A stretch of DNA of 39,086 bases, taken from contig CABXIT010000013.1 in the NCBI GenBank assembly GCA_902512325.1, positions 1 to 39,086 of the forward strand, read 5' to 3'. The notes beneath the pieces were generated by a model. The model did no database searches. It saw only the letters and a list, made by a program, of their open reading frames with translations, and had not been told where the DNA came from. Positions 1 to 7,872 of this stretch are shown here, one piece after another. Position 1 is the first letter of the stretch. Every line of letters begins with the position of its first letter. Source of the stretch: an uncultured Alphaproteobacteria bacterium (lineage in GTDB: Bacteria; Pseudomonadota; Alphaproteobacteria; HIMB59; GCA-002718135). Position numbers and translations under genes: made by a program.

Positions 1-2
1 TG

Positions 3-107
3 GAACGAGCTTCTGCTGCTAGGTCAAAAAGAATGGATTTAAATAAAGATCTTATAGAATCAGTTGATGGAAAAACTGGTAATGTAATTTTAAATCATAA
101 TAAATAA
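3..107 (+). CDS. C-terminal fragment of an unidentified protein
   Basis: Frame 3 is open from the window edge to a TAA at 105-107 and encodes the last 34 residues of a gene that begins outside the window. The other two forward frames have early stops, and a terminator-like hairpin follows directly, which supports this as a true gene end. The fragment is charged and ends in GNVILNHNK. I do not recognise the family from so short a piece. Confidence 0.6.
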   Translation, partial: ERASAARSKRMDLNKDLIESVDGKTGNVILNHNK

Positions 108-114
108 AAAATAT

Positions 115-150
115 ATCTTAGACTTTATTTAAAAGTCTAAGATTTAAATA
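115..150 (+). terminator. intrinsic terminator-like hairpin
   Basis: A perfect 11-bp inverted repeat (116-126 TCTTAGACTTT with 132-142 AAAGTCTAAGA) has a 5-nt loop and lies 8 bases after the stop of the upstream gene. An A-rich run precedes it and a T-rich stretch follows. The stem is AT-rich but uninterrupted. It probably ends the upstream transcript and separates it from the cupin gene. Confidence 0.65.
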
Positions 151-180
151 ATTTTATTTATCAAATAAGAAGGAGAAAAA

Positions 181-546
181 ATGTCAAATGTTATGAAAAA
201 ATCTTTTACTGATGGAGATATAAAAACACCAGAAAAAGCTCATTCATCTACAGTAACATTAAATAATGTAACGTTAACTAAAGTTATACTTCAACCAGGT
301 TGGAAATGGTCTACTTGTATTAAACCAATTGTTGAAACTGAGTCATGTCAAGCAGGTCATGTGGGAGTAATAGCTCAGGGAATACTACATGTAAAACATG
401 ATGACGGAACAGAAATGGATATTACAGAGGGTGAGTCATATTTTCTAGCACCAGGTCATGATGGATGGGTTGTGGGTGATAAAGAAGTTATAGGTTACGA
501 GTTTGTTACAGATGATAAAGATTTTGGCCCTTGGAAAAAAGGTTAA
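181..546 (+). CDS. small cupin-domain protein
   Basis: A single-domain cupin of 121 residues without a signal peptide, so presumably cytoplasmic. The conserved beta-barrel core runs from about residue 33 to 110. Candidate metal ligands are H60 (in AGHVGV), H70, and H93 in the second motif (APGHDGW). The start is well supported by an AAGGAG Shine-Dalgarno at 170-175, five bases before the ATG. Cupins of this kind bind a metal and a small acid or sugar, but the substrate cannot be read from sequence. It stands alone between a terminator and convergent small genes, so context does not help. Confidence 0.8.
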   Translation: MSNVMKKSFTDGDIKTPEKAHSSTVTLNNVTLTKVILQPGWKWSTCIKPIVETESCQAGHVGVIAQGILHVKHDDGTEMDITEGESYFLAPGHDGWVVGDKEVIGYEFVTDDKDFGPWKKG

Positions 547-577
547 TTAACAAATATAGTAGATATAAGTTATTGTA

Positions 578-766
578 TTAATTTTTCTTATCTGAAGTTA
601 TAATTCCACCTGAAGCCCAATTATTTTCATCAACTTCAGTAATAAGAATTTTGATTGCTTCCTTATTACCTCCACAAGTTCTTATAAATGCATCTGTAAG
701 TTCTCTTGCTAAATCTCTTTTTTGTTCTTGGGTTCTTTTAAACATCTCTACTCTAATAACAGGCAT
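578..766 (-). CDS. 4-oxalocrotonate tautomerase-family protein
   Basis: A 62-residue protein of the 4-OT family, which uses an N-terminal proline as catalytic base after Met removal. Here the start is MPVIRVEMF, giving Pro-1, followed by the usual RTQEQKRDL helix and a C-terminal NNWASGG turn. In 4-OT the catalytic Arg11 normally sits in a GRT/GRS motif; here the strand-helix junction reads FKRT, one residue shorter, so the Arg falls at mature position 10. The gene begins 2 nt after the stop of the zinc-ribbon gene. Its AAGGAGT ribosome site (771-777) overlaps that stop, so the two are very likely cotranscribed. The substrate is unknown. Confidence 0.85.
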   Translation of the reverse strand: MPVIRVEMFKRTQEQKRDLARELTDAFIRTCGGNKEAIKILITEVDENNWASGGIITSDKKN

Positions 767-768
767 AA

Positions 769-1185
769 TTACTCCTTATTTTTTTTAAAAGCTTCTGGAT
801 CACATATGCGGCAAACCATTTTGCCACCACTCCCTTTAGTATCATACGTTTGGTAAAAGATATCAGGAGAGATAATATTCATATCAAATAGTTGTTTTTC
901 AATTTGCCAGTAATATAAATTACATTTTGAACATTGAGCAGCATCTTTTAAGTGCTCTGGTTTATAAAAAGACTCCCAAATTTTTTTATTATCCTCAATG
1001 TCATTATCATTTTTAAAAATAAATACATTTGCTGGTATGTCCATAAAACAATTACCACACTGAATTTCTTCAGAAACATTGGCGTAAGCATTGTTTTTAT
1101 CTTTAGGATTCACTTTAAACCTAAATCTAATGTTTTTAGAATCGCACTCAGGACATTGAAATTTCTCTTGATTTTCTTTTGCCAT
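769..1185 (-). CDS. zinc-ribbon protein with four CxxC pairs
   Basis: A 138-residue soluble protein with four CxxC pairs: C11/C14 (CPEC), C43/C46 (CGNC), C85/C88 (CSKC) and C125/C128 (CRIC). This spacing suggests two structural zinc sites, each built from two knuckles. I cannot assign a named family or function. It is the first gene of a two-gene minus-strand unit with the tautomerase-like gene and is divergent from the ion-channel gene; the 73-bp gap between those two must hold both promoters. There is no obvious Shine-Dalgarno before its ATG. Confidence 0.7.
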   Translation of the reverse strand: MAKENQEKFQCPECDSKNIRFRFKVNPKDKNNAYANVSEEIQCGNCFMDIPANVFIFKNDNDIEDNKKIWESFYKPEHLKDAAQCSKCNLYYWQIEKQLFDMNIISPDIFYQTYDTKGSGGKMVCRICDPEAFKKNKE

Positions 1186-1258
1186 ATAAAAATACTATAG
1201 ATGATGAAAAAAATATTACTATTTAAAATAATTTTTTTTTAAGTATAAGAATTATTGA

Positions 1259-1948
1259 GTGAGAAATACATTATTTAAATTAAATTCATCTAAAATTTTT
1301 CAATTTTCTGTAATTTTTATTATTATTTTAAATGCAATAACTGTTGGTATTAGCACATATGATTTAAATCCGATTATAAAGAATTCCATTCAATTACTTG
1401 ATTATGCAATTACAGTTTTTTTTGTCGTAGAAATTTTAATACGTTTTTTTAGTGAACCTAATAAAAGAGATTTTTTTAAAAATGGTTGGAATATATTTGA
1501 CTCAATAATAGTATTTATTTCATTAATTCCCATTCCAAATAATTCTAGTTATTTACTATTGCGTCTATTACGAGTGTTCAGAGTATTGCGATTAATTTCA
1601 GTCATTCCTGAGTTAAAAAAAATAATAGAAGCTCTTATAAACTCAATCAAAAAAGTATTTTATGTAGGTTTGCTACTTTTTATCATTCTATATATATATG
1701 CAACTATTGGATCAATTTTATTTGGAGAGGTTATACCCTATCGATGGAGAGATGTAGGTGTTTCACTTATAACACTCTTTCAAGTTTTAACATTATCTAG
1801 TTGGGAAACTGTTATGCTTCCACTTCAAGAAATATATTGGTGGGCGTGGATATATTTTTTTAGTTTTATTATAATTTGTGCAATAACAATGATGAACTTA
1901 TTAATTGCTGTAATTGTTGATGTAATTTTGAGCCAAAAAAAATTATAA
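1259..1948 (+). CDS. single-domain voltage-gated ion channel
   Basis: 229 residues with the six-helix layout of bacterial voltage-gated cation channels (NaChBac/NavAb type). S1 spans about 13-32, S2 45-63, S3 78-92, S4 98-115, S5 130-155, the pore loop 168-190 and S6 193-222. S4 carries R102, R105, R108 and R111 at every third position, the gating-charge pattern. The filter is T178-L-S-S-W-E-T, whereas sodium channels of this family have TLESW; the selectivity glutamate is Ser180 and a Glu sits three residues on. The C-terminal cytoplasmic coiled coil of NaChBac is absent, since the protein ends seven residues after S6. The start is GTG, preceded immediately by an in-frame TGA; no Shine-Dalgarno is visible. 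The 3' end abuts the convergent YczE-like gene with no spacer. Confidence 0.85.
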   Translation: MRNTLFKLNSSKIFQFSVIFIIILNAITVGISTYDLNPIIKNSIQLLDYAITVFFVVEILIRFFSEPNKRDFFKNGWNIFDSIIVFISLIPIPNNSSYLLLRLLRVFRVLRLISVIPELKKIIEALINSIKKVFYVGLLLFIILYIYATIGSILFGEVIPYRWRDVGVSLITLFQVLTLSSWETVMLPLQEIYWWAWIYFFSFIIICAITMMNLLIAVIVDVILSQKKL

Positions 1949-2611
1949 CTACTTAAAATATTTCATTACAATAAAAATGCCTAACGATACTGTTGGGCCT
2001 ATACCAAAAGCAAATAATAAAGTTCCAATACCAATTATACCTCCGAGGTAAAAACCAACACCTACTGCAGATACCTCTATAATTGTTCTTATTAGAGCTA
2101 TTGGTTGATTTGTTAAATTTTGTAATCCTGTCATCAATCCATCACGTGGGCCAGGTCCTAAGTTTGCGGTTAAATAAAAACCACTTCCAAGACCTACAAC
2201 AAAAACAGCTACTACAGATTGAATGATTTGAAGAGAAAATGATTTTGGATAAGGGAGAATCGGTATTGTTAGGTCTATCACAATAGAAATTAATATAATA
2301 TTTAAAATAGTTCCTAATCCTGGTTTCTGACTTAATGGATACCATAATAATAAAACAAATATACTTACGATGAATGTAGTTACACCAATTGATAAATTTG
2401 ATTGAAATGAGATACCTTGAGCAAGTACAGTCCAAGGACTTACTCCTTGATTTGCCGTTATTAAAAGAGTTTCTCCTGTAGCAAATAAAATTAACCCTAA
2501 AATAAGGTATAAAATAGTTTTAAATTTAGGTTTAAAATTTAGAGGATCTTGCGAACTCCATGATAAATTTGGTATTTTTTTGATCTTTAAAATATTAATA
2601 AAAAAATTCAT
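1949..2611 (-). CDS. YczE/YitT-like integral membrane protein
   Basis: About 220 residues with five to six hydrophobic segments, and a glycine-rich stretch (GLGSGFYLTANLGPGPRDGL) typical of the YczE/YyaS family. Members are poorly characterised; Bacillus YczE is linked to lipopeptide production, but no mechanism can be transferred. The frame extends upstream to a TTG at 2623, but that codon lies inside a hairpin. The ATG at 2611 is a better start and leaves a cytoplasmic N-terminus of about 30 residues. It is the second gene after the SnoaL-like gene, with a terminator-like hairpin between them. Confidence 0.75.
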   Translation of the reverse strand: MNFFINILKIKKIPNLSWSSQDPLNFKPKFKTILYLILGLILFATGETLLITANQGVSPWTVLAQGISFQSNLSIGVTTFIVSIFVLLLWYPLSQKPGLGTILNIILISIVIDLTIPILPYPKSFSLQIIQSVVAVFVVGLGSGFYLTANLGPGPRDGLMTGLQNLTNQPIALIRTIIEVSAVGVGFYLGGIIGIGTLLFAFGIGPTVSLGIFIVMKYFK

Positions 2612-2614
2612 TGA

Positions 2615-2641
2615 TAAAAGCAAGCGATAAAATCACTTGCT
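2615..2641 (-). terminator. terminator-like hairpin between SnoaL-like and YczE-like genes
   Basis: Read on the minus strand, AGCAAGTGA (2641-2633) pairs with TCGCTTGCT (2627-2619) through nine positions, one of them a G-U wobble, around a 5-nt loop. It ends in a TTTT run. On the plus strand the wobble becomes a C-A mismatch, so the structure favours minus-strand RNA. It lies 14 nt after the SnoaL-like stop. The YczE-like ATG (2611-2609) follows the T run by only four bases. Confidence 0.6.
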
Positions 2642-2655
2642 CAAATAGAGTGTAA

Positions 2656-2976
2656 TTATTTTGGCATGTTAGTTGCGCCTGTTTCAAGAGAAATTATTTT
2701 ACCATCTTGAAATTTAAAAACTGCCATAACAGCTTGGGTATTTCCATCTGAAAATGTTACAAATGAATGCTCAATACCAATTTCATCATTTTCATATATT
2801 ATTCTAACTTTTTCTCTATTGATGTCATCACTCATAGCCCAAGAAATAACGTCTTTTTTTGACAGAACATTACCTGATGCGTGCATTGTAAATTTATAGT
2901 CATCATGAAGTACTTCATTCATTCCAGCTTCATCTTTGTTCATAAAAACTTCACTATATTTTGTTAAAATAGACAT
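2656..2976 (-). CDS. SnoaL-like / NTF2-fold small protein
   Basis: A 106-residue protein with the cone-shaped alpha+beta fold signature of NTF2-like proteins: an N-terminal helix with a YSEVFMNKDE-type start, a HDDYKFTMHASG strand, and a C-terminal strand ending FKFQDGKIISLETG. The family includes polyketide cyclases, ketosteroid isomerases and many proteins of unknown role. Nothing here fixes a substrate. An AAGGAGA ribosome site at 2981-2987 sets the start. It is divergent from the downstream EamA transporter. Confidence 0.7.
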   Translation of the reverse strand: MSILTKYSEVFMNKDEAGMNEVLHDDYKFTMHASGNVLSKKDVISWAMSDDINREKVRIIYENDEIGIEHSFVTFSDGNTQAVMAVFKFQDGKIISLETGATNMPK

Positions 2977-3027
2977 AGTCTCTCCTTATTTTTTAATAGA
3001 TATAGTGTATTAACTGCATAAAAATAG

Positions 3028-3879
3028 ATGACAAACCTTTTTCCTTTACTTTTTGTTTTTTTTTGGAGCTCAGCTTTTGTTAGTGGTCAAATTATAGTTC
3101 AATCAGCAAGTCCATTTGCTTCACTTTCGTTTCGTTTTATTATTGTTGCATTAGGTTTTTTACTGTTTTCATATATTCTTAGAGAAAAGATATTTGTTAA
3201 AAGATCTTTAATTTTACAATCAGCCGTTACGGGAATATTTTTTCATGGATTTTATCTAGGTGGAGTATTTTTTTCATATAGTGTTGGATTATCAGCTACT
3301 CTTTCTGCTTTAATAGTGGGTTTACAACCAGTATTAACAAATATTTTGAGTGGTCCAATTTTAAAAGAAAAAGTTACAATAACCCAATGGATAGGAATAT
3401 TATTAGGATTAATTGGAACAATTTTAGTCATTGGGTTGGATATTGGAAAAACAATTCCTCTTTTAGGTATAGTTGCATCCATAGTTGCATTAATAGGAGC
3501 AACCACAGCAACAATTTGGCAAAAAAAATTTACAAATAAACTATCTTTGACTGTTAATAATTTTTATCAAGCTATTGCTGCTGCTACTTTTTTATTCATT
3601 GTTTCTATAATATTTGAGATTTCTTACATTAATTTTACAACATCATTTATTTTATCAATGAGTTGGCAAATAATTATGGTGTCTTTTGGAGCATTCACTA
3701 TTCTAATGTATTTGATCAAGATTGGATCAGCATCAAAAACATCTAATTTATTCTTCTTAGTACCTCCTACAACTGCTGTTATGGCATGGATAGTTTTAGA
3801 AGAGCAGTTACTAAGAAATGATTTGATAGGATTATTACTAGCAGCTTTAGGCGTCTATATAGCGACTAGAAAATCATAA
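3028..3879 (+). CDS. EamA/DMT-superfamily transporter
   Basis: 283 residues with ten predicted membrane helices arranged as two EamA repeats (about 1-135 and 145-280), the drug/metabolite transporter layout. The N-terminus begins with a hydrophobic segment containing FFWSSAFVSGQ, and the first repeat closes with a PVLTNILSGP...EKVTITQWIGILLG stretch typical of the family. Members export amino acids, nucleosides or metabolites; the substrate is not predictable. The 3' end overlaps the convergent mutT gene by 6 nt. No clear Shine-Dalgarno precedes the ATG. Confidence 0.85.
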   Translation: MTNLFPLLFVFFWSSAFVSGQIIVQSASPFASLSFRFIIVALGFLLFSYILREKIFVKRSLILQSAVTGIFFHGFYLGGVFFSYSVGLSATLSALIVGLQPVLTNILSGPILKEKVTITQWIGILLGLIGTILVIGLDIGKTIPLLGIVASIVALIGATTATIWQKKFTNKLSLTVNNFYQAIAAATFLFIVSIIFEISYINFTTSFILSMSWQIIMVSFGAFTILMYLIKIGSASKTSNLFFLVPPTTAVMAWIVLEEQLLRNDLIGLLLAALGVYIATRKS

Positions 3880-4248
3880 TAAATATTTTATAATTTTAGA
3901 ATCTCCGGGTGCTAATTTATAATTTAATAAATCTTGCTTATATACCCATGTCATATCTTCATGCTCAGACAAAATAATATTATCATTTAAAGCTTCACAT
4001 AAAAAATAATGTATCTCTGCATTAATTTTTTCATCTTTATGTTTTTCTGATGTTATTTTTTTAATTATTTTAATATTAATTGATAATTCTTCATTAATTT
4101 CTCTTTCTAGTGCATTTTCAAAACTCTCATCATCATTAACTTTTCCACCTGGAAATTCCCAATGATATGCAAAATGTTTATTTCTATTACGTTGAGCAAT
4201 AAAATATTTATTATCTTTTTTTATTACTGCAGCAACTACATCGATCAT
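3874..4248 (-). CDS. mutT: MutT-type Nudix hydrolase
   Basis: A 124-residue Nudix protein. The complete Nudix box is visible: G35, E41, R49-E50 and E53-E54 in the pattern Gx5Ex7REUxEExxU, which binds the Mg2+ needed for pyrophosphate hydrolysis. Length and the EFPGGKV motif match MutT, which removes 8-oxo-dGTP from the nucleotide pool and prevents A:T to C:G transversions. That function is inferred by family. It lies 24 nt after the MacB-like permease gene on the same strand, so it could be the last gene of that operon. Confidence 0.85.
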   Translation of the reverse strand: MIDVVAAVIKKDNKYFIAQRNRNKHFAYHWEFPGGKVNDDESFENALEREINEELSINIKIIKKITSEKHKDEKINAEIHYFLCEALNDNIILSEHEDMTWVYKQDLLNYKLAPGDSKIIKYLL

Positions 4249-4272
4249 CTGTTCAATTATTAAGATAATAGT

Positions 4273-5499
4273 TTATTCGTAACGAAGAGCATCTATAGGA
4301 TTTAAACTAGCTGCTTTTCTTGCTGGATAAAAACCAAAAATTACACCAATAGAGGAAGAAAAAACAAATGATAAAACTAATGACATATAATCTAAACTCA
4401 TTTTCCAGTTAAAATACTCACTTACGCCGAATATGACACCTAATCCAAGTGCTATACCTAAACATCCTCCAATTAGAGATATCATTAAAGATTCTATTAA
4501 AAATTGAAGTAATACGTCTCTTTTTTTTGCTCCAACTGACATACAAACACCTATTTCTTTTGTGCGTTCAGTAACCGTTACTAACATAATATTCATTATA
4601 CCAATTCCACCTACTATCAGTGAAATTCCCGCTACTGTTGCTAAGAGAATTGACATAACTCTTGATGACTCTTGTCTAGCATTTAAAAATTGTGCATAAT
4701 TTCTAATTACAAAATCTGGATTACCATTTGCAGAAATTTTGTGAAGTTTCCTCATTACAGTATCTATGTCTTTTTCAGTTTTAAAAAGCAATTCTGATGA
4801 AGAAACATTAATAGTCATACTTCTAATTTGATCACCTGGAAATTTTTTAGCAACTAAACGTTGCTTTGCTGTTTTTAAAGGTACTATAATTGTATCATCA
4901 AGATCAGCCCATGCAGTTCCACCCTTTGCATCAAGTAAGCCTATTACAGTAAAAGGTACTTTATTTATTCTTATAACTTCATCAATTGGATTGTCTGTGC
5001 CAAATAAGTTTTTTTGAACGGTCTTACCTATTATAGCTACTCTTGAACCAGAATTAATTTCATCCTCTTGAAATTTTCTTCCATATTCAAATTTCCAATT
5101 ACCTAACTCAAAATAATCATTTGTAGAACCTGTAACTGTTGCCAACCAATTATTACCATTTGCTATTATCTGAGTGCTTAAACTCACTCTTGGTGCGATA
5201 GCTGAAATTGCTGGTAACTCATTTTTTAAAGCAATCATATCTTTTAATGTCAAACTATTAACAGAATTATTTCCCATAGAAACACCTCTATTATTAGAAC
5301 TTTGAGATCTTAAAATTAAATTATTAGAACCAAATCTTTCTATTTGCTGTTCTACTTCTAATCTAGCACCGGTACCAATTGATATCATGGTAATTACAGA
5401 ACTAACTCCAATAATAATCCCAAGTGATGTTAATACACTTCTTAAAATATTAGATCGTAAACTTTTTTGTGAAAGATAAATTAGATCAGTTAGAGACAT
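4273..5499 (-). CDS. MacB-type ABC permease (FtsX superfamily)
   Basis: 408 residues: an N-terminal membrane helix around residues 20-45, a periplasmic domain of about 230 residues (MacB_PCD type), then three membrane helices (about 283-305, 330-350, 370-395) forming the FtsX domain. The N-terminal LTSLGIIIGVSSVI and the C-terminal FYPARKAASLNPIDALR motifs are classic for MacB/YknZ. The ATPase is a separate gene, unlike E. coli MacB where it is fused. It overlaps the ATPase gene by 14 nt. It likely couples ATP use in the cytoplasm to substrate expulsion through a periplasmic adaptor; no TolC-like outer membrane gene is nearby. Confidence 0.88.
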   Translation of the reverse strand: MSLTDLIYLSQKSLRSNILRSVLTSLGIIIGVSSVITMISIGTGARLEVEQQIERFGSNNLILRSQSSNNRGVSMGNNSVNSLTLKDMIALKNELPAISAIAPRVSLSTQIIANGNNWLATVTGSTNDYFELGNWKFEYGRKFQEDEINSGSRVAIIGKTVQKNLFGTDNPIDEVIRINKVPFTVIGLLDAKGGTAWADLDDTIIVPLKTAKQRLVAKKFPGDQIRSMTINVSSSELLFKTEKDIDTVMRKLHKISANGNPDFVIRNYAQFLNARQESSRVMSILLATVAGISLIVGGIGIMNIMLVTVTERTKEIGVCMSVGAKKRDVLLQFLIESLMISLIGGCLGIALGLGVIFGVSEYFNWKMSLDYMSLVLSFVFSSSIGVIFGFYPARKAASLNPIDALRYE

Positions 5500-6169
5500 T
5501 TTTTTTATCCTCTATAATTTTACCATCTTTCATTTTTATAATACGAGAACCATATTCAGCTATATCATTTTCATGCGTTACTAAGACTATTGTAATTCCA
5601 CTGGAATTTAAATCATTTAAAATTTTCATAATTTCTAAACTAGTGTTACTGTCTAGTGCTCCAGTAGGCTCATCTGCTAAAATTAATTTAGGTCTACCAG
5701 CAATAGCTCTTGCGATTGAAACTCTCTGCTGCTGTCCGCCAGATAATTGATTTGGTCTATGATGGGTACGGTCTTTTAAGCCTACATTTTCTAAAGCCTC
5801 TAATGCAAGTCTTGTTCTATCTTTTATACTTTTTCCAGAATATAATAGCGGTAAAGTAACATTTTCTAGAGCGTTCAATCTTGGTAATAAATTAAAATTT
5901 TGAAAAATAAATCCGATATCTTTATTTCTCAATTCAGCAAGCATATTTGAATTATAATTAGAAATATTATTATCTCTAAAAAAATAATGACCACTAGAAG
6001 GAACATCAAGACAACCAATAATATTCATAAGAGTAGATTTTCCTGAGCCAGATGAGCCCATTATTGAAACAAACTCACCTTCTTTTATTGAGACATCAAC
6101 TTCATTAAGAGCTAACAGTTTATTATCTCCCATAATATATTCTTTAGTAATAGAATTTATATTAATCAT
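5486..6169 (-). CDS. MacB/LolD-type ABC ATPase
   Basis: A 227-residue nucleotide-binding subunit. Walker A is GSSGSGKS (38-45), the Q-loop follows FIFQNFNLLP, the signature is LSGGQQQR (142-149), and Walker B runs into DEPTG (166-170) and the H-loop THE. The whole protein resembles the ATPases that partner FtsX-fold permeases such as MacB, LolCE and YknZ. It abuts the adaptor gene (stop and start at adjacent bases) and overlaps the permease gene, so the three form a tripartite unit. Confidence 0.92.
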   Translation of the reverse strand: MININSITKEYIMGDNKLLALNEVDVSIKEGEFVSIMGSSGSGKSTLMNIIGCLDVPSSGHYFFRDNNISNYNSNMLAELRNKDIGFIFQNFNLLPRLNALENVTLPLLYSGKSIKDRTRLALEALENVGLKDRTHHRPNQLSGGQQQRVSIARAIAGRPKLILADEPTGALDSNTSLEIMKILNDLNSSGITIVLVTHENDIAEYGSRIIKMKDGKIIEDKKNVSN

Positions 6170-7744
6170 TTAAAAAAGTCTTAGAGCTTTTTTAGAACTG
6201 GTTTCAACAGTTATTTTGGAAATAACTTGATCACCTTCATTTAATTCACCTTTTATAATTTCAGTGTATCCTCCTGAATTTAATCCAGTAATTAGATCAA
6301 TTTTTTGATGTTCACCATCAATAAGTTTGTAGACTTTTTTAACATTTAGAGATTCTTTAAGTGCAAAATATTTATTTCTTTGTTCATCAGTTAATAAATC
6401 AATTAAACCATTTTCTATAAAGAGCTGAATTTCTTTACTGATCTTTTCTGGAGATAAATTTTTTGCTTCTAGCGATGCTTTTAATTTTCCAAGTTTAGGA
6501 TAAACTCCTCTCATTTTATTTTGTTGATCTGAAGTCATATCTAATTGAGCCATTATCTCTTGCATTTGAGATGGTCGGCCACTCCCCCATCCGCTTGCGC
6601 CAGAAGTTTGTTTTTTAGGTTTTTGGTTTAATTTAACTGATAAAGCAGAGTTTTTAACTTTTAAAATATTACTTTTATTTTCAACTATAATGTCAACATT
6701 AGCAGTCATTCCTGGTAAGAGAATATTATTTGGGTTATCAAAAGAGGCTAATACTTCATACGTAATAACATTCTGATCATCTATAGGAGAATATCTTATC
6801 TGAGTAATTGTAGCTGATAATTTTCTATCTGGAAAAGCATCTGTTGAGAATTCTACAATTTGATCAACTTTAATATTACCAATATCTGATTCATCTATAA
6901 ATATTTCAATATTCATTTTAGAAAGAGTCTCCGCAATAGTAAACATTATAGAATCTTTTTGATAAGCTCCTAAAACATCACCTACACTAATATGTCTATC
7001 TAAAATAAAACCATCAATTGGAGAAATAATTTTAGTTTTACTTAAATCTAGCTTTTCACTTTCTAGCTTTAATTGTGTTTGCTCAATTAATTTTTTTACT
7101 TCTTCAATTTCCGCATTAATTATTTTTATTTGTGCTTGTCTAGAATTAATTATTGCATTTAAAGATGAAATCTCTGACTCTAATGAACTACTTTGAAAAA
7201 TAGCACTTTCATATTCAAATAAAGCATCTTCATATTCTTTCTTTGAAATAAATTTATTTTTATAAAGTGCTTTTTTATCTTTTAGATTATTTAATAATTT
7301 TTTTAAATATAATGTAAAATCATCAAGTTTTGATTCTGATCCTTTTTTATTAGAAATAGAATTATTTAATTCTGATTTTGCTTTTTCTAGACTAGCCTTT
7401 TTTTGTTTTAGTTTTGATTTTGAAATTTCAACTGAAGTTTCTGTTTCTTCAACATTTAAAGTAAAAGGATTCTGATCAAATATAGCCAAAACATCTCCCT
7501 TTTTTATTTGTTCATTATAATCTTTTTCAATTTTAACTATTTTGCCAGATATTTCTGATGATAATATCAACGTTGAAGTTGGAACAATTTTTCCTGTGGC
7601 AGAAACTGTTTTCTTTATATTTCCTTTTTCGATTTTAACGTACTCGTATGATTCAGTAGAAACTTGGATATTATTTGAATTATAAAAGTAATATCCTCCA
7701 ACAATGACTAATACTAACGAGGTTAATAAAATTATTTTTTTCAT
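6170..7744 (-). CDS. MacA/HlyD-family periplasmic adaptor with inserted helical segment
   Basis: 524 residues, far longer than the roughly 370 of MacA. An N-terminal membrane anchor (3-22) is followed by a first barrel/lipoyl half (50-92, with GKI and a KKGDVLAIFD motif), a long coiled-coil hairpin (about 100-235), the second lipoyl half (SPIDGFILDR, 241-250), a beta-barrel (270-355) and a membrane-proximal domain. That last domain is interrupted after the VKNSALSVKL strand by about 97 residues (372-468): a Gly/Ser linker, then helices bearing LDMTSDQQ and LLTDEQR. The domain resumes at VYKLIDGEHQ. The repeated LTxxQ-like motif resembles the periplasmic Spy/CpxP family. It is the first gene of the adaptor-ATPase-permease operon. 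Confidence 0.88.
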   Translation of the reverse strand: MKKIILLTSLVLVIVGGYYFYNSNNIQVSTESYEYVKIEKGNIKKTVSATGKIVPTSTLILSSEISGKIVKIEKDYNEQIKKGDVLAIFDQNPFTLNVEETETSVEISKSKLKQKKASLEKAKSELNNSISNKKGSESKLDDFTLYLKKLLNNLKDKKALYKNKFISKKEYEDALFEYESAIFQSSSLESEISSLNAIINSRQAQIKIINAEIEEVKKLIEQTQLKLESEKLDLSKTKIISPIDGFILDRHISVGDVLGAYQKDSIMFTIAETLSKMNIEIFIDESDIGNIKVDQIVEFSTDAFPDRKLSATITQIRYSPIDDQNVITYEVLASFDNPNNILLPGMTANVDIIVENKSNILKVKNSALSVKLNQKPKKQTSGASGWGSGRPSQMQEIMAQLDMTSDQQNKMRGVYPKLGKLKASLEAKNLSPEKISKEIQLFIENGLIDLLTDEQRNKYFALKESLNVKKVYKLIDGEHQKIDLITGLNSGGYTEIIKGELNEGDQVISKITVETSSKKALRLF

Positions 7745-7872
7745 AAAATATTTGATTTTTTTATAATTTTATTGATATATCTTAAAAAATTTAAAATAAT
7801 ACCTTTGTAGTTATATAATTTTATAATTGTTACTATGTATAATTAGTTAATAAATTCAATACTTTAAAAGAA

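Noticed and set aside
952-1200. Plus-strand open frame of 82 codons opposite the zinc-ribbon gene
   Set aside because: It is antisense to a gene with four clear CxxC pairs and encodes a low-complexity hydrophobic string, so it is a shadow frame.
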